From NCBI RefSeq assembly GCF_009184895.1, contig NZ_WESE01000011.1, forward strand, positions 42,334 through 106,333: a stretch of DNA of 64,000 bases. Direction: 5' to 3'. This document shows, one piece after another, positions 16,605 through 25,966 of the stretch. Each line of letters opens with the position of its first letter. The stretch's first letter is position 1. This DNA is from Nostocoides sp. F2B08. Lineage in GTDB: Bacteria; Actinomycetota; Actinomycetes; Actinomycetales; Dermatophilaceae. A model generated the notes under the pieces. The model did no database searches and had not been told where the DNA came from. It saw only the letters and a list, made by a program, of their open reading frames with translations. The translations under genes and the position numbers were made by a program.

Positions 16605-19031
16605 CTACCTGGATTGCGCGGACTCGGCAGCGGACGTCGAGTCGTTCGGCCGGCTGAAGGCGTCCGACGCGGTCGAGTCGACCGGTGCGTCGAACTCCGG
16701 CTCGGACGCCCTGACCCTTGTGCGGGAGAGCCGGTCGGTTGCCTGCTGGGCGAACCGGCCCCAGGCGCGCACCCCGGCCGTGGGCCACCACGTGGCACGG
16801 ATCCGCTCCGAGCGTTGGAGCGAGTCGACGATGTTCGACGACACGAGGTGGGCGTCCTTCTCCAGGGCGGCGATCCACTCGGGATCGGCCACCTCGGTGG
16901 GTCGTGCGTAGCGCGCCCGCTCGACCGCGGCGACCACGCGCCCCAACGCCGTACGCGACTCCTTGGTCAGGAACGTCTCGTCCCAGATGTGCGCGCCCAC
17001 CTGGCGCGGCGAGGCATCCGGGGGAGCCGTCACGCCGACGTCGTCGAGCCGCTCGAGGAGGTCCTGCCAGATGACCTCCACCCGGGCGGCATCCCCTCGC
17101 GCCGCCCGGCGGCGGCGTCGGCGCTCCCACCACGCCGAGACGGGGAGGGTAGCGGCCCCGAGTGCTCCGACGAGGAGGACGAGGCCGAGCCACGCATACC
17201 GGTCGATGACGGCCCGGATGCCGCTGTTCTCCAGGGAACCTCCGCTCTGGAACTGCGGGTCGTCGATGGGGACGTCCTGCGGTAGGTCGCGCGTCGGCGC
17301 CGCCGTGGCTGTCGGCGTGGATGTCGGCGTCGGACTCTCCGCGGTCGAGTCGCCCCAGCTCGCGCTCGTGTAGCCCGGAGTGCCACTGACCCGGGACGCG
17401 GGCGTGGGCTCGAACCGGAGCCAGCCGAGCCCGTCGAAGTAGAGCTCGGGCCAGGCGTGGGCGTCCGCCGCGACCACGGTCCGCTCACCCTCGGCCGACG
17501 CGCCCCCGGGCAGGAACCCGATGGCGAATCGCGCCGGGATGCCCTCGGTGCGGGCCATCATCACCATGGCGCTGGCGAACTGTGTGCAGTAGCCCTGGCG
17601 GGTCAGCAGGAAATGGCTCAACGGGTCGAGCTGGACGAGGTTCCCGGAGCCGTCGACGGTCGGGCCGGCCAGGTCGAGGGAGTAGGTGTAGTCCGGACCG
17701 CGCAGGTGGTCCTGGATCGCCCGAGCCTTGTCGATGGGGGACATGTCGTCCGAGACGATGTTCGAGAGGACCGACGCGACGACGTTCGCGGATGCGGCGT
17801 CGACCCGCAGATGTTGCAGGCCGACTCCGGCGGGAACCTCCCGTGACGCCTGCAGGTCCTCCTCGGTGGGGACGCGTGAGAGGTACTCGGCGCTGTAGGT
17901 GTCGACGCGCTGGTCCACGAGGACCGTGCCATCGCCGCGTGTGCGCCACCTCGTCTCGATCGTCAGGTCGGACGGGGGATACGGAATGGCCAGCTGCGGC
18001 GCGGCGAGGTTGTTCGTCGACACCTCGATCGTCTCCCGCTCGGAGGCCTCGTCGACCGGACCCGGAACCAGGGCGTCGAAGCGGGGAACCCCGGCCAGGG
18101 CCCCCTCCCGCTGCCGCCACTCTCCGTCCTCGTACACGTCGAGAATCGCGACCCGAAGTGGCTCGGGCGTCGTCGCCGTCGTGGCGTAGGTGAGCACGGG
18201 GGTCTCGGACTGGCTGTCGAGGCTGCGCTCCAGGTTCACGGTCGAGTTCAGAGTCATGCTCTCGGTCGAACCGGTGGCGTTGGTCGAGCGCCCCAGCCCT
18301 TCGAGGAGGAACCGGGTGGGCAGGTGGGGGAGAGCGGCGGCGACCGCCGCTGCGACGACGACGGACGCGAAGGCGACCCCCCGGGCCATCGACGCCAGTC
18401 GCCAGCCGCTGGGCCCGGTCCGCTCGCGGCGCAGAGCGGCGCGACTCGTCGCATCCCACCGGGAGAGCGCGAGCGTGCCCGATCGACTGAGCATGAGCAG
18501 CCAGACCAGCGCGGCGACGGCGAAGTACAGCACGGGCATCCCGGAGCCGGAGTTGCTCGCCGCGATGAGGAAGGCCACGAACAGCGGAATCCCGGCCAGT
18601 GCCGGCGATCCTCGCGTCACCGCGAGGAAGTCCACGAGCAACATGGTGACCCACACGATCAATGCCATGGCGAGGAGGATCCCGCGACCCGACGGAGCCG
18701 GGGGCGCGAAGGTCGTGATGGTCTCCCGGGCGTCGACGAGGATGTTGTTGAAGGCGATCATCGTTCGCCACGTCGGCAGGCCGTACCAGAGGTGTCCTCG
18801 GCCGAAGAGCCAGCCGGCCAGGAGCACACCGACGACGACCTGGGCGACGACGACGGGCACGTCGCGGCGGGTCAGAGTCCGCACGAGCATCCCGGTGACC
18901 GTCACGCTCACCGCCATGATGACGGCTCCCGGAATCCAGGAGTCCGGAGTGAAGAGCGGCCTGATGGGCGCGACGACGGCGGCGACGCAGAGCAGGGCGA
19001 GCAGGCTGTCACCCACCCGTGCGCGCGTCAC
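16605..19031 (-). CDS. Transglutaminase-domain membrane protein (TgpA-like, DUF3488/DUF4129)
   Basis: An 808-residue membrane protein. The first 230 residues hold about six transmembrane helices (DUF3488-like). A large extracytoplasmic region follows with a transglutaminase core: the cysteine is in QGYCTQFASAMVMMAR, the histidine in DAHAWPELYF, and the acidic residue in WLRFEPTPASR. A further helix (WLGLVLLVGALGAATLPVSA) and a cytoplasmic helical tail (DUF4129-type) complete it. GTG 19031 overlaps the stop of the DUF58 gene as GTGA, so the two are translationally coupled. moxR, DUF58 and this gene form a standard three-gene unit seen widely in actinobacteria. Its substrate is unknown; protein crosslinking or envelope assembly is inferred. 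Confidence 0.9.
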   Translation of the reverse strand: MTRARVGDSLLALLCVAAVVAPIRPLFTPDSWIPGAVIMAVSVTVTGMLVRTLTRRDVPVVVAQVVVGVLLAGWLFGRGHLWYGLPTWRTMIAFNNILVDARETITTFAPPAPSGRGILLAMALIVWVTMLLVDFLAVTRGSPALAGIPLFVAFLIAASNSGSGMPVLYFAVAALVWLLMLSRSGTLALSRWDATSRAALRRERTGPSGWRLASMARGVAFASVVVAAAVAAALPHLPTRFLLEGLGRSTNATGSTESMTLNSTVNLERSLDSQSETPVLTYATTATTPEPLRVAILDVYEDGEWRQREGALAGVPRFDALVPGPVDEASERETIEVSTNNLAAPQLAIPYPPSDLTIETRWRTRGDGTVLVDQRVDTYSAEYLSRVPTEEDLQASREVPAGVGLQHLRVDAASANVVASVLSNIVSDDMSPIDKARAIQDHLRGPDYTYSLDLAGPTVDGSGNLVQLDPLSHFLLTRQGYCTQFASAMVMMARTEGIPARFAIGFLPGGASAEGERTVVAADAHAWPELYFDGLGWLRFEPTPASRVSGTPGYTSASWGDSTAESPTPTSTPTATAAPTRDLPQDVPIDDPQFQSGGSLENSGIRAVIDRYAWLGLVLLVGALGAATLPVSAWWERRRRRRAARGDAARVEVIWQDLLERLDDVGVTAPPDASPRQVGAHIWDETFLTKESRTALGRVVAAVERARYARPTEVADPEWIAALEKDAHLVSSNIVDSLQRSERIRATWWPTAGVRAWGRFAQQATDRLSRTRVRASEPEFDAPVDSTASDAFSRPNDSTSAAESAQSR

Positions 19032-20287
19032 GAGCGCACCTCCGCGCGGGAGGCGCGGGCCGTCAGGTCGGCCCACGCCTGTGCCCACGTCTTCGCGGGG
19101 CCGACCAGGGTGGTGTCCCACCCCGCGCTTCGCAGGACCTCGGCCGTGGCGAACGGACCGCCCCCGGGCGGGAGGTCTTCCGTCGAGGCCGACATCGTGG
19201 TGCGGTCCACGACGATCGCGGATCCGGTGCCACCGGGGGCGCGCAGTGACGCTATCGCGCTGGCCGTCTCGTCCGTGCACGTGCCGACGATGGCGATGAC
19301 GAGGCCGCCCGCGCCGACGAACGGCCCGGCGGTGTGCAGGACTCCCGTGAGGTCCTCCTCGGGTCCGGGCGTGACCAGGGCGAGGGCCTCCAGGGACGTC
19401 GACAGCCGACTGGTCTCGCGGCCGATGCCCGCCCGGGGAGAGGCGGTCACGAGATGGACGGCGTAGCCGAGCCGCTCGCAGTGGGCGACGATCGAGGCCG
19501 CCATGGTCACCGCCCACTCCAAGGAGGGAGAGACAGAGAGGCCGTGCACCGAGGCTCGGGAGTCCAGGATGACGACGGCACGTCGCATCGCGGGCCGGTC
19601 CTCCTGGCGGACCATCAGTGACCCGGTGCGGGCCGTGGCCGGCCAGTGGACCCGCCGGAGGTCATCGCCGTCCCGGTAGTCACGCACCGCGATGTCGTCC
19701 TCGCCGTGCAGGGCCACCATGTGGGGGATCGTCCCGTCCGATCCGACGCCTCTCGCTCCCGCCCCGCCCGAGCCGAGCCAGACGACTCTTGGAAGGACGA
19801 GGATCTCCGAGCTGCTGCGCAAGGTGACGAGTCGGTCGGTCAGACCGAACGGATCGGAGACCGCGAGCGAGAGTGGTCCGAGCCGGTGCAGGCCACGCAC
19901 GGGACTGCTGACCTCGTAGGCCACGGTGTGGGCGGCCCCCCGGCGGAGTGGCGGGATGACCCAGCGCGGCACGTCTCCGAGGACGAGATCGACGTCCTCC
20001 TCCGCGACCAGCACGGGGGAGCGCACTCTCGACGGATTCGCCACGGTGAGCTCGACGCTGGCCGGCTGGTCGATCTGTACCTGGGCCGGCAGCAGACGTC
20101 GCGTCACCTCGAAGCCCAGAGGGTGCCGGCGGACGATGAGCAGGGTGAGCAGGGGCAGAAGGAGCAGCAGGGCGCCGATGCGGGTCAGGTCGATCATGCC
20201 CAACCCGGGCCCGGTGATCAGCAGAGCGATACCGAACAGGGCGAACAGCCGGCCGCGCCGGGTGAGCGAGGACACGATGCCGGTCAC
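19028..20287 (-). CDS. DUF58 domain-containing membrane-anchored protein
   Basis: A 419-residue protein. Two hydrophobic segments near the N-terminus (LFALFGIALLITGPGLGMI and GALLLLLPLLTLLIV) anchor it. A beta-rich region follows, and the DUF58 signature at about residues 190-220 reads IAVRDYRDGDDLRRVHWPA. The C-terminal part resembles a von Willebrand factor A-like fold with AVVILDSRAS. DUF58 proteins pair with MoxR ATPases, probably as chaperone-like or metal-binding partners. GTG 20287 lies 8 bases after the moxR stop; another GTG at 20275 is possible. Confidence 0.87.
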   Translation of the reverse strand: MTGIVSSLTRRGRLFALFGIALLITGPGLGMIDLTRIGALLLLLPLLTLLIVRRHPLGFEVTRRLLPAQVQIDQPASVELTVANPSRVRSPVLVAEEDVDLVLGDVPRWVIPPLRRGAAHTVAYEVSSPVRGLHRLGPLSLAVSDPFGLTDRLVTLRSSSEILVLPRVVWLGSGGAGARGVGSDGTIPHMVALHGEDDIAVRDYRDGDDLRRVHWPATARTGSLMVRQEDRPAMRRAVVILDSRASVHGLSVSPSLEWAVTMAASIVAHCERLGYAVHLVTASPRAGIGRETSRLSTSLEALALVTPGPEEDLTGVLHTAGPFVGAGGLVIAIVGTCTDETASAIASLRAPGGTGSAIVVDRTTMSASTEDLPPGGGPFATAEVLRSAGWDTTLVGPAKTWAQAWADLTARASRAEVRS

Positions 20288-20295
20288 CGGACGGG

Positions 20296-21351
20296 TCAGC
20301 TCTCTCGGGGCACCGGCACCCGGACGCGGTGCAGGAGCTCGCCGAGGACGTCCGCCGACGACCGGCGGGCCGACTGGGTCTCTCCCGTCGTGAGTATGCG
20401 GTGGGCCAGGACCGGGACGACGACCCGTTGGACGTCGTCCGGGAGCACGTGGTCGCGACCGGCGAGGACCGCATAGGCGCGAGCCGCGCGCAGCAGGTGC
20501 AGGGTCGCACGGGGTGAGGCACCGAGCCGCAGCGCGTCGCTGCGCCGCGTCGCGTGGGCGATCTCGACGATGTACTGACGGACCGACTCCGCAACGTAGA
20601 CCTCTCGGACCGCCTCGATCATGCGTCGCACCGACGCGGCATCGACGACCGGCCGCAGGTTCTCGAGGGGGGAGGCCAGGCCGTGGCCGACGAGCATGTC
20701 CATCTCGCTGCGGGCGGACGGGTAGCCCATCGAGATGCGGGCCATGAACCTGTCCCGTTGTGCCTCGGGCAGCGGGTACGTCCCCTCCATCTCGATCGGG
20801 TTCTGGGTCGCCATCACGATGAAGGGAGCCGGCAGCACGTAGGTGTGGCCATCGACCGTCACCTGGCCCTCCTCCATGCACTCGAGGAGAGCCGACTGGG
20901 TCTTGGGCGAGGCCCTGTTGATCTCGTCGCCGACGACGACGTTGGCGAAGATGGCCCCCGGGCGGAACTCGAAGCTGCGGACGTCCTGGTTGAAGACGCT
21001 GACCCCGGTGATGTCACTCGGCAGCAGGTCGGGGGTGAACTGAACCCGTCGGACGGTGCAGTCGATCGACCTGGCCAGTGTCTTGGCCAGCATCGTCTTG
21101 CCGACACCGGGGACGTCCTCGATGAGAAGGTGCCCCTCGGCGAGAAGCACCATGACCGCCGTCGAGACCACCTCCGGCTTGCCCTCGATGACCGAGTTCA
21201 TCGTCGCCATCAGGTCGGCGGCGAGCCGGCGCACCTGCTCCAGACGCATGGGTTCCGCGGTGCTTCCGCCCGCGCTGGAGGGCCCGACGACCGACAGGTC
21301 GCCCGAGGCCAGGTCCTCTCGTCCACCGGGTGCCGGTGTCGATGACGTCAC
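20296..21351 (-). CDS. MoxR-family AAA+ ATPase
   Basis: A 351-residue MoxR ATPase. Walker A is EDVPGVGKTMLAKTLA, Walker B is VVVGDEINRASPKTQ, sensor 1 is VMATQNPIEMEGTYPLPEAQ, and the second region carries DRFMARI. The C-terminal helical lid ends at the stop. The start GTG 21351 is preceded by GGAAGGGGG at 6 bases; the frame extends to 21489 but that part runs into the MraZ-box region. It is the first gene of a minus-strand unit with DUF58 and transglutaminase genes, transcribed away from mraZ. MoxR proteins act in assembly of protein complexes, and the operon is widely linked to envelope functions. Confidence 0.92.
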   Translation of the reverse strand: MTSSTPAPGGREDLASGDLSVVGPSSAGGSTAEPMRLEQVRRLAADLMATMNSVIEGKPEVVSTAVMVLLAEGHLLIEDVPGVGKTMLAKTLARSIDCTVRRVQFTPDLLPSDITGVSVFNQDVRSFEFRPGAIFANVVVGDEINRASPKTQSALLECMEEGQVTVDGHTYVLPAPFIVMATQNPIEMEGTYPLPEAQRDRFMARISMGYPSARSEMDMLVGHGLASPLENLRPVVDAASVRRMIEAVREVYVAESVRQYIVEIAHATRRSDALRLGASPRATLHLLRAARAYAVLAGRDHVLPDDVQRVVVPVLAHRILTTGETQSARRSSADVLGELLHRVRVPVPRES

Positions 21352-21483
21352 CAGGACGCCCCCTTCCACGTGGTTCTTCCTCGATCGTGCCCTATGCCAA
21401 GCCCAAACGTCACCGGGTCGAAGACAGTTCCGTGCCGTCTGCTTCACCCGAGCCCATCGGATGGCGCCGAGGTGGAGATCTTC

Positions 21484-21499
21484 CTCCACTTTCCTCCAC
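21484..21499 (-). promoter_or_regulatory. Two MraZ-type boxes facing moxR
   Basis: On the minus strand, GTGGAG occurs at 21494-21499 and again at 21484-21489, exactly 10 bases apart and both followed by GAA. This matches the MraZ boxes on the plus strand. They lie about 135-150 bases upstream of moxR. Confidence 0.6.
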
Positions 21500-21558
21500 C
21501 TGTTTGACCTGCATAAATTGCGAGATGAAAGCGATCACAGGCCGATCTTGCGTGATTT

Positions 21559-21584
21559 GTGGAGGAAAGTGGAGTACGGTGGGG
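21559..21584 (+). promoter_or_regulatory. mraZ: Three MraZ boxes upstream of mraZ
   Basis: GTGGAG, GTGGAG and GTGGGG start at 21559, 21569 and 21579, a strict 10-base period. MraZ rings bind such regularly spaced direct repeats in its own promoter in characterised bacteria, repressing the dcw operon. The array lies 51-76 bases before the mraZ ATG. Confidence 0.75.
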
Positions 21585-21634
21585 CAAGCGGGAGCGCCGT
21601 GGCGATCGAGGGTGAGAGGTGGAGGTGACGGCCC

Positions 21635-22066
21635 ATGTTCATGGGGACGCACACGCCTCGACTCGACGACAAGGGCAGGCTCTTCCTGCCGGCCAAGTAC
21701 CGGGACCGGCTCGCCTCGGGCATCGTCGTGACGCGGGGTCACGAGAAGTCGCTGGTGATCTACCCGGCGGATACCTTCGAGTCGCTCGCCGGCCGGGTCA
21801 TGGCCATGCCGACGACGAACCGCCGGGCACGCGCATACAGCCGCCTCCTCCTCTCCGGAGCCTCCGACCAGATCCCCGACAAGCAGGGGCGGATCTCGAT
21901 CCCGCCCCACCTGCGTGAGTACGCCGGACTGCTCCGTGACATCACGATCACCGGCGCCGGAGACCACCTCGAGGTCTGGGACAGCGCTGCGTGGACCGAG
22001 TACCTCGAGGCATTCGAGGGCGACTTCGCCGACCAGGAGGACGAGGTGATCCCCGGCCTGATCTGA
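21635..22066 (+). CDS. mraZ: Transcriptional regulator MraZ
   Basis: The 143-residue first gene product of the dcw cluster. Both AbrB-like halves are present: [22 protein letters not shown] near the N-terminus and [20 protein letters not shown] in the second half, each with the D-x-K/Q-G-R motif used for DNA contact. MraZ forms a ring and binds tandem repeats in its own promoter; matching repeats lie just upstream. ATG 21635 follows GAGGTGGAGG. A 214-base gap separates it from rsmH, without a recognisable element. It probably also controls the divergent moxR unit; see findings. Confidence 0.95.
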   Translation: MFMGTHTPRLDDKGRLFLPAKYRDRLASGIVVTRGHEKSLVIYPADTFESLAGRVMAMPTTNRRARAYSRLLLSGASDQIPDKQGRISIPPHLREYAGLLRDITITGAGDHLEVWDSAAWTEYLEAFEGDFADQEDEVIPGLI

Positions 22067-22280
22067 GCGTGCGGCTGGCGCGGCCGCGAGACACCAGTCC
22101 ACCGACGCACGATCGCTGACCTGCACCTCGGCCTCCAGCCGGAGACCGCCCCCGACACGCCTTCCCCCGTGCCGGGTCCGGACCGGATGGGGACCAGGGT
22201 CCAGGTCAGAGCCGTACCAGTCCCGAGCATTCCCCCAGGGCAACCAGAACGTGAGAGACGAGCGAGAGGAGAGACCGGCC

Positions 22281-23282
22281 ATGGCGGCTACCGATTCCGG
22301 CGCGGAGCGGCATGTGCCGGTGCTGCTCCAGCGCTGCGTCGACCTGCTGGCGCCGGCCGCCACTGCGTCCGGCTCCGTGATCGTGGATGCCACGCTCGGG
22401 CTCGGTGGGCACAGCGAGGCGCTGCTCGCGGCGTGTCCCGAGGCCCGCGTCATCGGCATCGACCGGGATCCAGCCGCGCTGGCCCTCGCCCGAACCCGTC
22501 TGGCCCATGTGGGGGACCGGTTCGTCGCCGTCCACGCGATCTACGACGAGCTGCCGACGGTGCTCGCGGATCTCGACGTCCAGCACGTGCAGGGCATCCT
22601 CTTCGACCTCGGCGTCTCCTCCCTGCAGATCGACGAGGCCGACCGTGGCTTCTCCTACATGACCGACGCTCCCCTGGATATGCGCATGGACCCGACCACC
22701 GGCCCGAGCGCTCGTGAGGTGGTCAACGACTACCCGTCCGAGGAGATCGAGCGCATCCTGCGGCGGTTCGGTGAGGAGCGGTACGCCCGACGCATCGCCG
22801 AGCGCATCGTGCACGAGCGCCGCGACGCCCCCATCCTGCGCACCGGCCAGCTCGTCGACATCGTCCGGGCGGCGATTCCCGTCCGGGCCCAGCAGGGCGG
22901 CCATCCGGCCAAGAGGACGTTCCAAGCGCTGCGTATCGAGGTCAACGCAGAGCTGCGCGTCTGGGAGCGCGCCGTCGAGGTGGCGATCGAGGCGCTGGCG
23001 GTCGGAGGCCGGATCGTCGTCCTCAGCTACCACTCCCTCGAGGACCGGATCACCAAGCGCGCCCTGGTCACCGCGTCCCGTAGTTCGGCGCCGGAGGGGC
23101 TTCCCGTCGAGCTCCCGGAGCACGCTCCCACCCTCCGACTGCTCACCCGCGGCGCCGAAGAGGCCTCCGCGCAAGAGCAGGCCGCAAACCCACGCTCGGC
23201 CTCGGTCCGTCTCCGAGCCGCCGAACGCATCCGTCCGTCCAGCACCACCCGTTCACCGGTCACGACAGGGGTCACTCCATGA
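22281..23282 (+). CDS. rsmH: 16S rRNA (cytosine1402-N4)-methyltransferase RsmH
   Basis: A 333-residue S-adenosylmethionine-dependent methyltransferase that modifies C1402 of 16S rRNA. It opens with [15 protein letters not shown], has the SAM motif [17 protein letters not shown], the family block [20 protein letters not shown], and the C-terminal [17 protein letters not shown] 22281 has GAGAGGAGAG 7 bases before it; a GTG at 22251 is less likely. The stop overlaps the ftsL start as ATGA. Its place after mraZ is conserved across bacteria. Confidence 0.95.
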   Translation: MAATDSGAERHVPVLLQRCVDLLAPAATASGSVIVDATLGLGGHSEALLAACPEARVIGIDRDPAALALARTRLAHVGDRFVAVHAIYDELPTVLADLDVQHVQGILFDLGVSSLQIDEADRGFSYMTDAPLDMRMDPTTGPSAREVVNDYPSEEIERILRRFGEERYARRIAERIVHERRDAPILRTGQLVDIVRAAIPVRAQQGGHPAKRTFQALRIEVNAELRVWERAVEVAIEALAVGGRIVVLSYHSLEDRITKRALVTASRSSAPEGLPVELPEHAPTLRLLTRGAEEASAQEQAANPRSASVRLRAAERIRPSSTTRSPVTTGVTP

Positions 23283-23764
23283 GCACGCTCGCATCCGCAC
23301 CGCTGCGCGACACCGGCGTCCGCACCCGCCGCCGCGGGGCGCCGCGTCCGGTCCTCACCGCGGTGCCCGCCCCCGCCCCCAGCCACGGGGGGATGCTCCT
23401 GGTGTGTGCAGGTCTGCTGTTGTCCGGGCTGCTGACGCTGTTGTTCCTCAACATGTCGCTCGCGGAGGGCTCCTTCACCGTGCACGAGCTGCAGCGCACC
23501 GCCGGCGAGCTCGCGGAAACAGAGGACGCTCTCGAACAGAGCATCACCGCAGTGAGCTCGCCGGCGGCGCTCGCATCTCGGGCGAGCCGGATGGGCATGG
23601 TTCCCGCCGCGAGTCCGGCCTTCCTTCGACTCGACGACGGTGCCGTCCTCGGCGTGGCGGAGCCGGCCTCGGACGACACCGCCTTTAGCGTGGTCGTAAA
23701 GCCGCCGCGCACGGCTCCTCCAGCATTGGCCGTCGCCCGCAGTGCGACGACCGACCGGCGGTGA
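23279..23764 (+). CDS. ftsL: FtsL-like cell division protein
   Basis: A 161-residue bitopic membrane protein between rsmH and ftsI, the usual position of ftsL. It has a basic proline-rich cytoplasmic tail of about 38 residues, one transmembrane helix ([19 protein letters not shown]), and a short extracytoplasmic leucine-zipper-like segment ([20 protein letters not shown]). The final 50 residues are low complexity. FtsL-family proteins are poorly conserved in sequence, so the call rests on topology and location. It overlaps rsmH by ATGA, implying translational coupling. Confidence 0.75.
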   Translation: MSTLASAPLRDTGVRTRRRGAPRPVLTAVPAPAPSHGGMLLVCAGLLLSGLLTLLFLNMSLAEGSFTVHELQRTAGELAETEDALEQSITAVSSPAALASRASRMGMVPAASPAFLRLDDGAVLGVAEPASDDTAFSVVVKPPRTAPPALAVARSATTDRR

Positions 23765-23856
23765 CCTGACAGGCCGGCGGACCCGTACAGCACGGCGACT
23801 CGCACCCAGATGGACCTGACCCACCCGGATCGCACCACCATGAACCCAGAGGATCG

Positions 23857-25929
23857 ATGACCCCTCCGGACCAGCCCCACAGTGGCCGCCGACGTGCCGA
23901 CGGCGGCACCCGGCGTGCCCGGCCGCCCGGCGCGTCCGGTGCGCGCCACGCCGCCCGGCCCACGGGTGCTCCGGCGAAGTCCACGGGCACGGCGGGCGGC
24001 CGGCCGGCGCAGAGAAGTCGCGGGCGTGGTGGTTTCACGCGCACGGCGCCGGGGTCTCGCGCGGGCACCGCCCGGCCCGTCGGCGCGCGCTCGGCGCCGG
24101 CGCCCCGCCCACGTCGCACCCGCCGGCCCGTCCAGATCAACTCCCGACGTCGGGTCCGCGGCATCCTCGTCATCACGCTCGCGGTGTTCTCGCTCTTCGC
24201 GGTCCAGCTCGTCCGGATCCAGGGTCTGGATGCCGCGGCGGTGGCGGCCGAAGCCCTCGACCAGCGCAACCGCACCGAGGTGCTGCCGGCGTTGCGCGGT
24301 CAGGTCGTCGACAGTGAGGGCGTCGTCCTCGCCCAGAGCATCGAACGGCGCACGGTGACGGTCGACCAGACCGCCATCCCGGAGTTCGTCCAGCGCGTGG
24401 ACGGCGTCCGAACCAAGACCGGTGTGTGGGGAGCCGCCCAGGAGCTCGCGCCGTTGCTCGGCATGAGCGACACCCGGCTGCGCGACGAGCTGATCGGCAC
24501 CGCCCGCTACAAGATCATCGCCAAGAACGTCACGGTGCCGACCTGGCGCAGGATCAGCGCCCTGGGTATCCCCGGCGTGTACAGCGAGCGCACCGCCGAG
24601 CGCGACTACCCACAGTCGACGACCGCGGCGTCACTCGTCGGCTGGGTGTATGCGGACGGCCGGGCGGGGGGTGGCGTCGAGTCCATGGTCGACGAGGTCC
24701 TGGCCGGCTCCAACGGCTCGGCCAAGTACGAGACCTCGCCGAGCGGACGGATCATCCCCAACGGCCGACAGGTCCTCGAGGAGGCCGTCGACGGTCGGAC
24801 CGTCCAGCTCACCATCAACTCGGCGATCCAGTGGTACGCACAGAACTCTCTCGCACGAGGGATCTCGCGGGTCGGCGGCGAGTCGGGGACGGTCGTGGTC
24901 CAGCACGCGCGCACCGGAGAGCTGCTCGCCGTCGCCTCCTATCCGTCCTACGACCCCAACGACCTCTCGTCCGTCAAGGGGTCGCTCGACAACCTCGCGT
25001 TCTCCCAGATCTTCGAGCCCGGGTCGACCAACAAGATCGTCACCATGGCGGCCGCGCTCCAGGAAGGCGTGGTCACCCCCGACCAACCGGTGGTCGTGCC
25101 CAACCGACTTCCGCGGGCCGACCGCAGCTTCAAGGACAGCAGTGACCACCCCACGTGGTACCTCACCGCCACCGGCGTCCTCGCCAAGTCGAGCAACATC
25201 GGCACGATCCTGATCGGTGAACAGCTCGAGCCCGAGGTCCTCGAGAAGTACTTCCGCGACTTCGGCATGGGCGCGATGTCCGGGGTGGACTTTCCGAACG
25301 AGTCACCGGGCCTGGTCACCCCCGCCGACCAGATGAGCGGGTCTCAGCGGTTCACCGTCATGTACGGCCAGGGTATGTCCGGCACTGCGATCCAGAACTC
25401 GATGGCCTACCAGGTGATCGCCAACGACGGGGTGCGCGTGCAGCCGAGCCTGATCAAGTCGGTCGAGACCGACGACGGGGTGATGATGCCCGCCGAACCA
25501 CCGGAGAGCCGGCGCGTCGTCGACGCGGACGTGGCCCAGCAGGTCATGGCGATGCTCGAGGGAGCGGTCAGCGACGAGGGAAGTGCACCGCAGGCCGCGA
25601 TCCCCGGATACCGCGTCGCGGGCAAGACCGGCACGGCGGACCGCTACGACGACCGACTCGGCCGCTACAGCGGCAAGACGGCCAGCTTCATCGGCATCGC
25701 TCCGGCCGACGACCCCCAGATCATCGTCAGCGTCTTCGTCCAGAAGCCCAGCATCCTCTTCTACGGCGGCCTCGTGGCGGCCCCGATCTTCAAGGACGTC
25801 ATGACGTATGCGCTGGCCGAGCTCGCCATCCCGCCGACGGGGGCGGAGCCGGTCGAGCAGGTCATCGAGCTCGACGAGCCGCCGGCCCGGAGCGACCAGC
25901 GGGTCCTCGGGTCCGAGTACCTCCCGTAG
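23857..25929 (+). CDS. ftsI: Penicillin-binding protein FtsI (PBP3-type septal transpeptidase)
   Basis: A 690-residue class B penicillin-binding protein for septal peptidoglycan crosslinking. The first 100 residues are a basic, proline- and arginine-rich cytoplasmic tail, unusually long, followed by one membrane helix (GILVITLAVFSLFAVQLV). The dimerisation region contains RGQVVDSEGVVLA. Transpeptidase motifs are STNK (390-393), SSN (445-447) and KTG (590-592), so the active site is complete. The stop TAG lies inside a 17-base tandem duplication that runs into the murE start region. Confidence 0.94.
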   Translation: MTPPDQPHSGRRRADGGTRRARPPGASGARHAARPTGAPAKSTGTAGGRPAQRSRGRGGFTRTAPGSRAGTARPVGARSAPAPRPRRTRRPVQINSRRRVRGILVITLAVFSLFAVQLVRIQGLDAAAVAAEALDQRNRTEVLPALRGQVVDSEGVVLAQSIERRTVTVDQTAIPEFVQRVDGVRTKTGVWGAAQELAPLLGMSDTRLRDELIGTARYKIIAKNVTVPTWRRISALGIPGVYSERTAERDYPQSTTAASLVGWVYADGRAGGGVESMVDEVLAGSNGSAKYETSPSGRIIPNGRQVLEEAVDGRTVQLTINSAIQWYAQNSLARGISRVGGESGTVVVQHARTGELLAVASYPSYDPNDLSSVKGSLDNLAFSQIFEPGSTNKIVTMAAALQEGVVTPDQPVVVPNRLPRADRSFKDSSDHPTWYLTATGVLAKSSNIGTILIGEQLEPEVLEKYFRDFGMGAMSGVDFPNESPGLVTPADQMSGSQRFTVMYGQGMSGTAIQNSMAYQVIANDGVRVQPSLIKSVETDDGVMMPAEPPESRRVVDADVAQQVMAMLEGAVSDEGSAPQAAIPGYRVAGKTGTADRYDDRLGRYSGKTASFIGIAPADDPQIIVSVFVQKPSILFYGGLVAAPIFKDVMTYALAELAIPPTGAEPVEQVIELDEPPARSDQRVLGSEYLP

Positions 25930-25956
25930 TTCTTGGATACCCGTAGTTCTTGGATA
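25923..25956 (+). repeat. Perfect 17-bp tandem duplication across the ftsI stop
   Basis: CCCGTAGTTCTTGGATA occurs twice in direct succession (25923-25939 and 25940-25956). The first copy contains the ftsI stop codon (25927-25929); the second ends in the -10-like GATAAT that precedes murE. Such perfect duplication in a dense operon suggests a recent slippage event. Confidence 0.9.
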
Positions 25957-25958
25957 AT
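25953..25958 (+). promoter_or_regulatory. Putative -10 box for leaderless murE mRNA
   Basis: GATAAT, 8 bases before the GTG of murE, with no Shine-Dalgarno in between. TTCTTG at 25930-25935 is 17 bases upstream and could act as a weak -35. Confidence 0.45.
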
Positions 25959-25966
25959 GGTCGCCC

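Noticed and set aside
22067..22280. Regulatory RNA or small gene between mraZ and rsmH
   Set aside because: The 214-base gap has no convincing open frame with a ribosome binding site and no recognisable structured RNA.
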